Of a DNA stretch of 64,000 nucleotides, positions 12,453 to 23,237 are shown in pieces. This stretch comes from Gordius sp. MW1 (Eukaryota; Nematomorpha; Gordioida; Gordea; Gordiidae). Both the position numbers and the translations under genes were made by a program. Position 1 is the first letter of the stretch, and every line of letters starts with the position of its first letter. Location of the stretch: assembly GCA_964036665.1 (NCBI GenBank), contig OZ038530.1, positions 7,516,501 to 7,580,500 of the forward strand, read 5' to 3'. The notes beneath the pieces were generated by a model that ran no database searches, was not told where the DNA came from, and saw nothing but the letters and a program-made list of their open reading frames with translations.

Positions 12453-13026
12453 TTTTCTATACACTAATAAGTATAGAATTTAGAAATATTCATTTAGTTA
12501 TTTTTGAATCTATTTATTCGTTTCAAGGTATGTCCTCCCCCAAAAAGGGAGGACTGGATCTAGAACTCTCCGGTAATAAACTTTATTAATATCAAATCAA
12601 ATAACTATCTTTACAAATATATAACTATCTTTACAAATATACAACTATCTTTACAAATATATAACTGACTTTTACAAACAATTCGTACTTTAAATAGCAG
12701 GAATAATAATGATGATCGTTGACGTAAATAGGTAAACAATACAATACCGATCGGGGGTTGATTGAAGATGAAAATATGTAAACAATACCATCACGATCGG
12801 GGAGGGGGATTATAACAAACAAACGCGTTAGGACTGCGTGACAATAAATTTGAATAGTCATACAACTAGCAAGGGGAGGGTAATAAAACTAAAAGGGTAA
12901 TTGAACAAGCCAAGAATAGTAATAAACACGAAAGGGGGGAAGAAAAATAGCTATATCATAAAACTAGAACTAAGCAACCAAAACTGGATAAAACCAAAAT
13001 TAAGAGGGGATTGGCGTTATGCGACA
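12453..13026 (-). repeat. Variant LTR of the same family with a different hairpin (D1)
   Basis: Begins TGTCGCATAACGCC at 13026 and ends TATAGAAAA at 12453. Its first half matches the other LTRs. The last 200 bp differ: a short tandem repeat (ACAACTATCTTTACAAATAT-like, about 12600-12660) and a replaced stem-loop GTCCTCCC..GGGAGGAC (about 12533-12556). The conserved ends with altered middle suggest a subfamily. Confidence 0.7.
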
Positions 13027-13145
13027 CAAGTGACGCGGGGTCGTCCTCTTCCTCTCTTCCCCGCTACCTCCATGTCCAGTACTTTTCGATGTACGTCATT
13101 CGTGTCCCCTCTTAGTATATGCCCATACCACCTTAGCCGATTTTC
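13027..13145 (-). pseudogene. C-terminal fragment of a non-LTR reverse transcriptase (D1)
   Basis: The minus strand reads [17 protein letters not shown], then a VLDMEV and a GKRGRGRPR stretch. This is the conserved C-terminal signature of many LINE ORF2 proteins (RLRWxGHxxR ... GxRxRGRPK). Only about 40 codons remain, and they are cut off directly at the LTR start at 13026. It is a relic of an older insertion unrelated to the LINE at 39.6 kb, whose C-terminus differs. Confidence 0.7.
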
Positions 13146-16100
13146 AATAAACCCCTAAAATGGTAAATATAATTAAATAGCGTTTTATACATCAATTTTG
13201 AATTGAATAAAAGTGTAGTTATTTAATATGAAATAAAATATGTGCCAATTGTTTTAAATTAATATAGCACGAAATGCAAATGAATGTAGGTTATAGGTAA
13301 GAATGTTTCAAAATAGGTGCAATGATTAAATACATACACCATTTTCATTTGCGGATTAGGGCGATATAATTATACTTTGTCATAATATTTTTATGTTTTG
13401 AATACTAAGAATCCAAATCCATATTTAAAAAAATTTCTAAAGGCTCCTTGTGATCGGTTTAAATTTACTTAAATTCTAGGACCGGTTAACGAATTCTAGG
13501 CCCGTTCAAACCCATTATGAAATTTCTTTGGCCAGCCCAAACCCGTTATTAAACTTGTTGGATATGAAATCAAAAATTTTCAATCCGTTTACATAAATGT
13601 CATTGTATAGAATCGGTGGATTTGGATTGATAGCGTAGGTAGAGGGAAATGGAACGCGATATTTCTAGCTATAAAAGCCCATCATCAGGGGAAAAAATAA
13701 TAAAAATGAAAAGAGATGATGTCTCGAAAAAATTAAAAATAATTGTTTGGATATTTTCTTTTTAAATGCCCTAACCTCAGGCAAGTCTTTTAGGTTCGCC
13801 CCTTTCCATGCAGATCTCTAATTTAACTCTTTTCTAAGTTCTATATTAAAAATAAGGATAGTTTATAAAATATATAAATCATGATGTTGCACCTAAAAAA
13901 CGTTGTGAATTTTTTTTAATTAATCAGACATTTAAATTAACGCATTGTTCACACCTCGTTTTATATTACATACAGTTTGTTGATTTGTAATATATAAAAT
14001 TATATTTCTTGTGTGCCAAAAATAGAAACACAGATTACATAAAAAATTTATCATTTGACTTTAAGAACACTTTTTTGCAAATACTTTTAACATTTGAGCT
14101 CACTGCATTTTTGACAGCTAATGTTACATTTAGAACTAATATTTAGCTATTTAGACGGCTGACATATTAAAAAACGTTCCATATTAATGCACATTCTTGT
14201 CAGCTTGGTCGTTTTTTTTAAGCCTAAACTCGGGTTTTTTATTTAAATTCTAGCAATATATTAAACATATTATATAGTGGCACAAAAGTAATTAATAACG
14301 AACAATTTTGACTAGTCAAAGGTAACAAATAAATTTGCATCTAGGAACCACACGTTTTACAGATATAAATCGATTTCAGAGTTTTTATCTACAACCAGGC
14401 AAATATTTTGATAGTCACTACCGTCCTATATCATATAATGTCGTGTACCGCTGTGCCGTTTTGTTCGAACAATTTATATTGCAATAAGATTTTGATATCA
14501 TTAAAAGTTTGTTTCGAGAAAGATTATTTGAATAATGAATCATCATTCATACAGTTTTTATCCTAGATAAAGTAAAATGAGAATAAAATTATAGTGAAAA
14601 TTATACAATAACACAAAATAACTTTTATATTTATCAATACCCAGCTTGAGTACATTACAGTAAATGCTGAAAAGATCTAAGAAATAACTACAAGTGCACA
14701 ACAAATTGTAATGCAAATTTGGCAATTAAATAATGAGTCATCTATAATAGTTTTTTTTTATATAAAAAGTTAATTTAGATTTTATTCTTATTGGATAGAG
14801 TTAAACTTTAACAAATGATAATGGACTAGATTTGTTTTGTGATCTAATTATACAAATGACATTTTTTTACTTTTGGAAAGCTATATATAGTTTATCATGT
14901 CTGTAAACAAATACTATCAATTGCTTCTGACAAATAGATATGAGATGAAGGTGATATTGAAATTCCCTACTTGTAGTTCTTAATTACATCTAGAATATAT
15001 GTATGATCATGTAGCTTGCAAATAAGATCATGCCACCTTAACTTAATACATACAAATGTTTTATTATTAATTATACACTTTAATTGAACATCTCATATTC
15101 ATTTTATAATTATACCTTGAGGTGATATCAAGATATATTACCTCCATATACCATAAAATAAATAGCTTCTAATGGTTAAATATTATTAACTCTGTTAGTT
15201 CACATTGATTACTTTGGCACATCCATTATTGTTCATAAAATGTTTAATAAAAAATTATAAGTCCACATTTTGCAAAAACCTATAAACATGATTACTGGCA
15301 AAATTTATGAATCAGTAATTAGTAAGCTGTATGATATAATAAAAAATGTATTAAGATGTCGATATAAGAGATCTGCATGGGCAGGGCCTACAAACGAGCT
15401 TTGTATCATAAAAATTTCAACTGGCCGGGCCCGGATGGGCTTATAGCTTCGTATATTCTTTTATAATTAAGTTCAATTACTTAGTTTTTTTTCCAAATTA
15501 ACATCATAAATGATTTTATGCAGCTTCACTAATGAAAATTTAACTTGTTGGAAGAAACTAAACCCTGTTTGCAACTGATGTTTTAACAGTTGAACATTTT
15601 CAGCATATAAATAAATAATTGTTTTGGTATTGACAAAGGATGTTTATGCCCCATAATATATTTTTGGGAAGGTGTAGGCTGGGCCTATGCATTACAAAAA
15701 ATCAGCGGGGCGAATTCGGGCTTATAATCTCATTTTAACGGTTCCGGGGCCGTACAATTTTTGATACTGGTGGGAAAATTAAGCCTAAAAGGCCCATGAA
15801 AGTGTTTAGTTCAACAATGGGCCTAATTAGCGCAAACAGATAAATTGGAAGGTGCTCTTAGCACTTTGCGTTTCTGAAGATATTATTAATCCATTTTTCA
15901 CCAAAAACCCATCTTAGGTATTCAATTTATATAATTTTAATTAGTGTTTGTTTACTCAAAATTCTGTGACACAAAAAACACCCTGCCCCCCTTACTTAGA
16001 TGAACCTGCCGGCGCCACAACTGTATATAAGCTTAAAATTTTTATGTTTAAAAGTATTGTCAAAAATTTTTGAAACCCCCCCCCCCCCCCCTGAGGCAAT

Positions 16101-16629
16101 TTTTAAGAATTCAGTATTCATTTAATCTATTTATATCTAGCATAGGCTTTTATTGGATGGAATTAAACTTTAATAATTTATATTACAAATGATAATATTC
16201 TAGCTTACACTTCCTTAAGTTTGACGACTCTATTTTTTGGGGGTTTTAAGTTTTTTCCAGCCAAATTTTCTAAATTTATAGTTCCTACCTTTTTTAATAT
16301 GTTCTTATTATATCAATCATAAAATTAAAGTTATTTTTGTCATGAGAAAAGTTAGTCACATAGGGGAGCGCAGTTAAACTGAAATGAAAGCTGTTACATT
16401 TAAAAAATGAAATAGTTCGAATAACTATTTACTTAACAGCTCTACTTATACTTACCGTGTTATGTCAATATATATATAATTAGAAATATATTTTATTTAT
16501 GTGTCAACAATTAATTCATGCGATTGTAAATACATATATACAGAAATATTATCAATAAATTCATATACATCAATTTCGTTAAGGCTATATTGATTTACCA
16601 ATCTATTTATATTGGTGTTAATATTGCGA
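13146..16629. other. 3.5 kb without genes (D1)
   Basis: AT-rich sequence without convincing open frames on either strand. GC-rich patches near 13450-13560, 15380-15450 and 15680-15830 (GGGCCCGG, GGCCCATG words) look like hAT-MITE material. A run of about 15 C lies at 16077-16092. Confidence 0.5.
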
Positions 16630-16632
16630 TAT

Positions 16633-18054
16633 CTAGCTAGTTGCACACACCTGCTTACCTTGCGAAATATGCAATAAATTAATTTCCGTAATGGTTTTGT
16701 TTACGTAGGCATTCAATTTATCATATATAACGGGGTGGGCCCGGCCAAAAAGGCATTTAATGCTATTATGGAACCCCTCCAAATGATTGTTTGTACGGGG
16801 TCCCACAGCATTGAAACTTTGCAAATTTCATACAAAAGTGGCGGCTGACCAGACCCAGGTTCGGTGTATATATTGAAAAAAGTCTCTCATTTTCTCGTTA
16901 GAGCGAACGAGAGGGTCAGAAGCACATAATCCAAAAACATCTAGATCATCGTGTTCTTTTAAAAACGAAAGGGCTAAAGAGCGCCGTACCAATTTTTTGA
17001 AATGTGGGTTTTCATTGTACTCGGACCTTATTCCCTCATGCCCAAGTCTTCGAAAAATAGCTTGAGCAAAATGGAATAAACATCCTAAATTAAATATATG
17101 TTATTTAATAAATTAAAAACATTTCACTGAAACGCCTGGAAAGCATTCTCGGAGGGCTTGTATACTCGCCATTTCAAAGTCAACCTGAACAAAATTTGAT
17201 TGCAACACAAAATTATGCTCAAGGCACAACTCCTTCAATTTGTTGAAAACCATTTTATAGGTTTCACAGGATTTGTCGGGTAACAGGGCATACACGGCGA
17301 AAATCATGTGTCCCCGGTAAAAAGTGTGGATTGTATAGACCTATAAATTAAAAGTTAATATTAAATCTGCTATTACTTGGCTAAACAATGGCGGGCATAC
17401 ATAATATGTGCCATCCGAGTAAAGATTACCGGATGTACACATAATCTTTAGAGACGTGGGTGTCCCGAAAAGCATAAGTCGATTATCCCAGTTCCAGAGC
17501 AAGAATCTCACCGTTTTCGGTGAAGCGATGCTCCGGATCTATGATAATCTCCCTATTGTTGTCTGGGTCCTTCACTCTCTTAGGATTTACTCTTTGGAGC
17601 GTTTGCCTTATTGATTTGAATGTAGGGGTCGCCTTTGGATACAATACCAGGTCAGGTACTTCGCGTAACCGTCTGGCAATGATCTTATGGTATAGCGTCC
17701 TCAGTTTCTTTCGAGGTTCTGCCAAAACTGCCTCCTTTAAATCCCTGACAGTAATTAAAAACTCATATTTTTCCCTAGATTGCTCATGGTTATGTCCGTG
17801 AGTAACTTCGGAGGAGGTTGTAATTTTTGCCTTGCCAGGGCAACTCCTCGTCCTACACCGATAGTAGGTAGTAGACGGGGCTCTTCTTATTTTGTAATAC
17901 AGATAACCATCAAAGTAAAGAAGGTAACCTTTCCGAGATGGAATAAATCGCATGATATCTAAAAAAAGTAATAAAATTTATATGTAAAATATAACTATTA
18001 CTTTGGTGACTGCTTTGTATTCGTTCCACTACATCAACCAAAATTTCTGCATCC
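16633..18054 (-). pseudogene. FLYWCH/MULE transposase gene, decayed, copy D1 minus
   Basis: Minus-strand relic of a Mutator-like transposase gene with introns. A small exon at about 18054-18006 (DAEILVDVVERIQ) precedes an N-terminal FLYWCH zinc-finger exon that starts near 17961 (FIPSRKGYLLYFDGYLYY, then CRTRSCPG and HGHNH). A MULE core follows, with SDGTYYVCPPLFSQ (first catalytic Asp), VDFEMASIQALRECFPG (second Asp) and NNHLEGFHN (Glu). A 36-nt intron at 17341-17376 joins SQ to VYTIHTFYRGH in frame. Damage: a 2-bp deletion near 17509 (frame kept in the other copy), a TGA in place of the expected Trp before NLQSFNAVG, and a stop created at the next splice junction. The gene cannot make transposase as it stands. 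Confidence 0.8.
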
Positions 18055-18151
18055 CTAATTGCGTACCAAGTCAAACGTTATAAAGACACTAATTATAAAA
18101 CACCTAAAAATACCTAAACCACCTAAAAACAGTAAAAACACCTATTGTAAT

Positions 18152-20160
18152 ATGAATCACGTTCATTTTACTCTATGCCAAAAAAGAAAACCAATTTTAG
18201 TTTATCAAAATTATCATTATATAAAAGTCAATAATGGGAAAGATTCAAAATCTTACTACAAATGTAGAGTAAGTGAATGGGTGGCAGAGGTTTCTATTCA
18301 GATGCAAGATTTACAATGACACGTGAGCATGACAATCTCCCACATAAAAGTAACTTTTATAGTTATTTTTACTTATTATATTATAAAGTACCCTAATTAT
18401 GGATTGATACCTTCAGATCTACCTATATCCCATTTGAGTAATTCAATTTATAAACTTATATCATAATTTCTATAGACAGTGGATCTATACAATCTTACTT
18501 AAATGATGCAACAAATCTACCTATATCCCATTTGAGTAATTTAATTTAAAAACTTATATCATAATTTCTATAGACAGTGGATCTATACAATCATCCCACG
18601 TAAATGATGCAATATTCTCTAATAACCCCACATCCCATAATTGTAAACTAATTTATATTAATTGCTTTCAAGTGTTAATTAAAAATAACTGCTAAATTAC
18701 AATTTAATATTATATCTTTTTAATAACATAATCTAATTAAGGTTCATTGTGGATGCAGAAATTTTGATGGATGTAGTGCAACGAATCCAAAGCACTCAGC
18801 AAAGTATTTACACTATTCGTATTAAATAATATTGCCTTTTATCTAGATATGAAATTTATAACGTCCCGCAAAGGTGTTGTCCTTTATTATCATGCATATC
18901 TATATTTTAAAACAAGAAGAACCTCCACTGCTACCTATTATCGCTGTAGGACTAAAACTTGCCCTGGGAGAGCTAAAATAACAACTTGTCCCGAAGTTAC
19001 TCATGGGCATAATCATGAAGAACCTAGGGAGGAATATGAGTATTTGATAACAGTGAAAGAGTTGAAGGAGGCCGTGTTGGCGAATCCTCGGGAAAAACTG
19101 AGGTTAATCTATCAAAAAGTACTTGCACAAAGGTTACGTGAGGTCCCTGACCTCGTCCTTTACCCAAGGGCGACCCCTACACTTGAATCCATCAAAAAAA
19201 CCCTTCAACGCCTAAATCATAAACGAGTGAAGGACCCGAAAAACAATGAAGAGATTATCTTGGATCCCGAGCATAGCTTCACCGAGAACACTGAACGAGT
19301 TTTGCTATGGAATCGGGGAAATCGCCTCTTGTTGTTCGGGACACCCACGACTTTAAAGAATATGTGCTCTACTGACAATATCTATTCAGATGGAACTTAC
19401 TACGTATGCCCCCCTCTGTTTAGTCAAGTAATAGTAGTTTTTTGATAACTTTCAGTTAATAGGTCTACACAATTCATACCTTTTACAGAGGGCACATGAT
19501 TCCGGTCGTGTATGCCCTGCTGCCAGATAAAACGTATGATACGTATAAAATGATGTTTGACCAGTTAAAAATATTGTGCCGGGAGCATAATTTGGTGTTT
19601 CAGCCCGATTATGCTCAAATCGATTTTGAAAAGGGGGCTGAGTTAGCCCTTGAAGATTGCTTCCCAGGTGTTTCTGTGAGAGGTATTTTATTTATCAATA
19701 ACATATATTTAAATTAGGGTGCTTATTCCATTATTGTCAAGCCCTTTTTCGAAGCTTGGGCATGAGGGCATCAGAAGTTCTTACAACGAGAATGCCTTAA
19801 AAAATTGGTAAAAACGGGCCCTTGTCCTTCCTTTTTTAGAAGAGGGCGACGTTTTAAGTGTGTTTCACTCGCTTGCCAATGACCCACTTGTTCGGTCCAA
19901 CGAAAAAATGAAATTTTTTTTGTTTACATTCATCATACCTGGGTCTGGTCCACAGCCACCTTTCCTTATAAGGTTTGGCAGAGGCATACTGTTAGGGACC
20001 CCCTACCAATAATCATCTTGAGGGGTTCCACAACTGCCTTGTTGGCCAGGCCCATCCTGTTATATATGTTTTTATTGAATTTTTACGCAAAGTACAGTCA
20101 ATGACTGACTTAAATTTATTACATATTTCGCAAGGGAAGCAAGTTTCCGCTCTCAACAAA
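18152..20160 (+). pseudogene. Double-FLYWCH MULE transposase gene, decayed, copy D1 plus
   Basis: Head-to-head with the minus copy. Order: FLYWCH 1 (18152-18345, QKRKPILVYQNYHYIKV, with one frameshift and a lost Cys), a short YPNYG-like exon, tandem linker exons (18418-18640), an exon reading DAEILMDVVQRIQ (about 18752-18821), FLYWCH 2 (from 18849, FITSRKGVVLYYHAYLYF..CRTKTCPG..HGHNH), then the MULE core (SDGTYYVCPPLFSQ; IDFEKGAELALEDCFPG). Introns of 35 nt at 19428-19462 and 19683-19717 keep the frame. Beyond GCLFHYCQALFRSLG the frame breaks several times, although HEGIRSSYNEN and NDPLVRSNEKM can be traced. Two FLYWCH domains upstream of a MULE core is the notable architecture. Confidence 0.78.
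18373..18640 (+). repeat. Tandem linker exons with 38-nt introns in the FLYWCH/MULE gene (D1)
   Basis: Unit of 60 nt exon plus 38 nt intron. The exon reads NSGSIQSYLNDATNLPISHL in phase 1-1, and the intron runs GTAATT..CTATAG. The first linker exon ends in the same LPISHL, a full unit follows, then a diverged third that ends at GTAAAC. Exon length is a multiple of three, so unit number can change without shifting frame. Confidence 0.65.
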
Positions 20161-20275
20161 AAATATGTAGATATTAATAATAATATAAATCGTTTGTTAA
20201 ATTTTAGATCGATAAATTTAAATTTATTGACAGTGTATCCGTTTATATGTGTTTACAATCTGAATCAATTACAAC

Positions 20276-21384
20276 TAGTGCTGTAAATGAACGCGTTCTT
20301 CAAATTTTATGAACGCGTTCACGAACGGCGTTCATTTATTTTTTGGTGAACTTTGAACGAGAACGCGTTCCTTTTTTTGATAAACGCGTTCGAATTTAAC
20401 GTTCGTTCAATTTTAAAAACCCTTTTTAATTTCATTTATTTAAAAATTAATGTTAATCCGAATTTTTAACAAAAAAATCTTATATTTTTTGATCAGCTAT
20501 TTTTCCTGTTTCCTATTACCAATTCCGAAATACTTTTAACATACTATAACGTGCAAAGATGAGATTAAAGTTAATTAATAAAATATTATTAATTATTATA
20601 GTTTAATTTATAGGTTAATATGGACAATCATAATATTATATCGTCGTCATCTTCAGATTCTGAATATTCAAAATCAGCAGATGAATTGACATTGCCATGG
20701 CCAAAATATGATAAATATTTTTCACTCATTTCATATAAAGGACCGAATTCAATAATTACTAAATGTAAAAAAGAATAAACTTTTAGTTTTTTGAAAAAAG
20801 GGTTTGAAAGCCCTAGAATTGATAATGAAAGAACTATCATCGTTTTTTTTGACGAGGCAGTAAAGGGAGTGCGGCTTGGAAGATCATATCTTATCGCACT
20901 TTTTTGAAGCGAGGGATAAAACATTAAATGTTTTTAATAAATTTCCTGCTTTAAAAAGATTTGTTTATTAAGTACAATACTCCAATCCCCTCATCTGCCA
21001 CTGTGGAGCGGGTTTTTAGTATAGCTAATGCTGTATTAACTGCCAAGCGTTCCTGCTTATCAGACGACAATTTTGAAAATCAATTATTATTAAAAATAAA
21101 AATCAATAAGAAAATAGATTATATTGATTTATAATTATATTGTCGAAATAAAACTATTATTTTTTATCATGGCTATTTATTGTATTAAAAAATATAAGAC
21201 ATTTATATATATTAAATTAAATTTTAAAAAATTTATCATAAAATTTTGAACGAACGTGAACGCGTTCATGAACGTGAACGCGTTCCTTTTTTTTAGACGA
21301 ACTTGAACGTGAACGCGTTCAATTTTCGTCAATGAACGTTGAACTCGAACGCGTTCGATTTTTTTACAACTGTTTACAGCACTA
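20276..21384 (+). mobile_element. hAT deletion derivative with perfect 8-bp target duplication (D1)
   Basis: 1109 bp flanked by ATTACAAC on both sides (20268-20275, 21385-21392). Terminal inverted repeats begin TAGTGCTGTAAA. Next to each end lie several AACGCGTTC palindromes (20289-20400 and 21247-21360), probable transposase binding sites. Inside are the start and the end of a hAT transposase only (20620-21134). The element is therefore non-autonomous. It inserted just downstream of the plus-strand MULE relic before the segment was duplicated, because D2 carries it at the same place. Confidence 0.92.
20620..21134 (+). pseudogene. hAT transposase, internally deleted (D1)
   Basis: ATG at 20620 opens an acidic N-terminus (SSSSSDSEYS) followed by WPKYDKYFSLI, like the start of a BED zinc finger; it stops at about 20776. 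From about 20920, FNKFPALKRFVY and, after a 1-nt shift, PSSATVERVFSIANAVLTAK and LSDDNFENQLLLK mark the C-terminal dimerisation region typical of hAT transposases. The catalytic middle is missing. An antisense open frame across the same region is a shadow. Confidence 0.85.
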
Positions 21385-21878
21385 ATTACAACCATATAAA
21401 TAAATTTATTTCTAGTTTTATATAAATTTTTATAGTAAGGTGTGTTTTTCATCTTAATTATTAATCACAATCATATTAAATATTGCCAATTCTAGTTTAG
21501 GTTTAAGGAAATCAAATATCACTATCTTCAAGGATCTATTTGTAAAAAGAAATTAATAAAATAATTTTCTGTAAAATAAATGTTGCTTGCTTATAATGAT
21601 TAGTCCTTGAAATAAAACTAAAAGATCATTTGACAATGTTTATTAACAAACATAAACAATAAAAGCTCAAAATAAAATTTATATGCCCCGTAATAAGAAA
21701 AGATGGTTATTGATATTCTTTTGCTTCTATTTATAGGTTTTTTTAGTTTGAAAAGAGGTATCTTTTTGAATTTCCACTCCTCTCTATATTTTTAATAAAA
21801 CTTTAACAGACTAATTATTTACATTTCTTAACCTTAACTACATGTCCAATTCAATCAAAAATTATATCTAAGCCAATA

Positions 21879-22094
21879 CTGATAAAGAAGGGGAGATTTT
21901 AGGGGTTTATTGCATCATAATTGACTTTTATCAATTTCTATAAATTGAGATTCCAATTAGAAATTATAGTGGGAGATGGACTTGGACATGTGGATATCTA
22001 ATTACACAAGTTTAGCATTCATTCGAATTAATAAAAAATAACCATCGAAATGTTTTTTTGCAACCCCATTATGCATAAAATCAAAGTATATTAT
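21879..22094 (-). repeat. Inverted copy of the 216-bp LTR flank, between the two duplicates
   Basis: Reverse complement of 11623-11838. It directly adjoins the LTR at 22095, so 21879-22541 is an inverted copy of 11177-11838. It is the only sequence separating D1 from D2. Confidence 0.85.
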
Positions 22095-23118
22095 TTTTCT
22101 ATACTTTCATAAGTATAGATTTAACGAATGATCCTCCCTCGGTGAGGGGAGAATGTATTTTATAGATTCGTAACCACTAATATATTTATCCCAATTTTAT
22201 TTTCACAAAACAAATCTTTTATTAATAATTTTACAAACAATTCCTTCTTTTAATAGTGGGAAGAATAATGATGATCGTTGACGTAAATAGGTAAACAATA
22301 CCATCACGATCGGGGAGGGGGATTATAACAAACAAACGCGTTAGGACTGCGTGACGATAAATTTGAATAGTCATACAACTAGCAAGGGGAGGGTAATAAA
22401 ACTAAAAGGGTAATTGAACAAGCCAAGAATAGTAATTAAAACACGAAAGGGGGGAAGAAAAATAGCTATATCATAAAACTAGAACTAAGCAACCAAAACT
22501 GGATAAAACCAAAATTAAGAGGGGATTGGCGTTATGCCACACCTAATTTTTCTATACACTAATAAGTATAGAATTTAGAAATATTCATTTAGTTATTTTT
22601 GAATCTATTCGTTTCAAGGTATGTCCTCCCCCAAAAAGGGAGGACTGGATCTAGAACTCTCCGGTAATAAACTTTATTAATATCAAATCAAATAACTATC
22701 TTTACAAATATATAACTATCTTTACAAATATACAACTATCTTTACAAATATATAACTGACTTTTACAAACAATTCGTACTTTAAATAGCAGGAATAATAA
22801 TGATGATCGTTGACGTAAATAGGTAAACAATACAATACCGATCGGGGGTTGATTGAAGATGAAAATATGTAAACAATACCATCACGATCGGGGAGGGGGA
22901 TTATAACAAACAAACGCGTTAGGACTGCGTGACAATAAATTTGAATAGTCATACAACTAGCAAGGGGAGGGTAATAAAACTAAAAGGGTAATTGAACAAG
23001 CCAAGAATAGTAATAAAACACGAAAGGGGGGAAGAAAAATAGCTATATCATAAAACTAGAACTAAGCAACCAAAACTGGATAAAACCAAAATTAAGAGGG
23101 GATTGGCGTTATGCGACA
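22095..23118 (-). repeat. Two adjacent LTRs of the TRIM-like family (D2)
   Basis: 22095-22541 and 22548-23118, separated by 6 bp, correspond to 11961-12446 and 12453-13026 in D1. The first is shorter than its partner because it lacks about 55 bp around the repeated GATCGGGG words. No internal region accompanies either LTR. Confidence 0.78.
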
Positions 23119-23237
23119 CAAGTGACGCGGGGTCGTCCTCTTCCTCTCTTCCCCGCTACCTCCATGTCCAGTACTTTTCGATGTACGTCATTCGTGTCCC
23201 CTCTTAGTATATGCCCATGCCACCTTAGCCGATTTTC
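23119..23237 (-). pseudogene. C-terminal fragment of a non-LTR reverse transcriptase (D2)
   Basis: D2 counterpart of 13027-13145, with the RLRW.GH and GKRGRGRPR signature on the minus strand. One substitution (ACC to GCC context near 23219) turns the Tyr of WYGH into His. Confidence 0.68.

Larger units (their letters stand above)
11961..21878 (+). repeat. Segmental duplication, copy D1 (9.9 kb)
   Basis: The whole segment recurs in direct orientation at 22095-31969 with very few substitutions. Differences I can see: about 55 bp in the first LTR present only here (near 12155-12205); 26 bp near 13780 present only here; a 22-bp stretch absent here but present at about 24539; a 2-bp deletion near 17509 that breaks a reading frame; and a 6-bp difference in the hAT element. 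The left breakpoint coincides with an LTR end. The copies are separated by the 216-bp inverted flank segment 21879-22094. Confidence 0.93.

Noticed and set aside
12631-13158. Open frames of 76 and 85 codons across the variant LTR (and the copy at 22722)
   Set aside because: Non-coding LTR sequence; the plus-strand frame is antisense to the LINE tail.
20628-21452. Minus-strand open frames of 98 and 91 codons across the hAT element (and their D2 copies)
   Set aside because: They are shadows of the plus-strand hAT remnant and of the palindromic ends.
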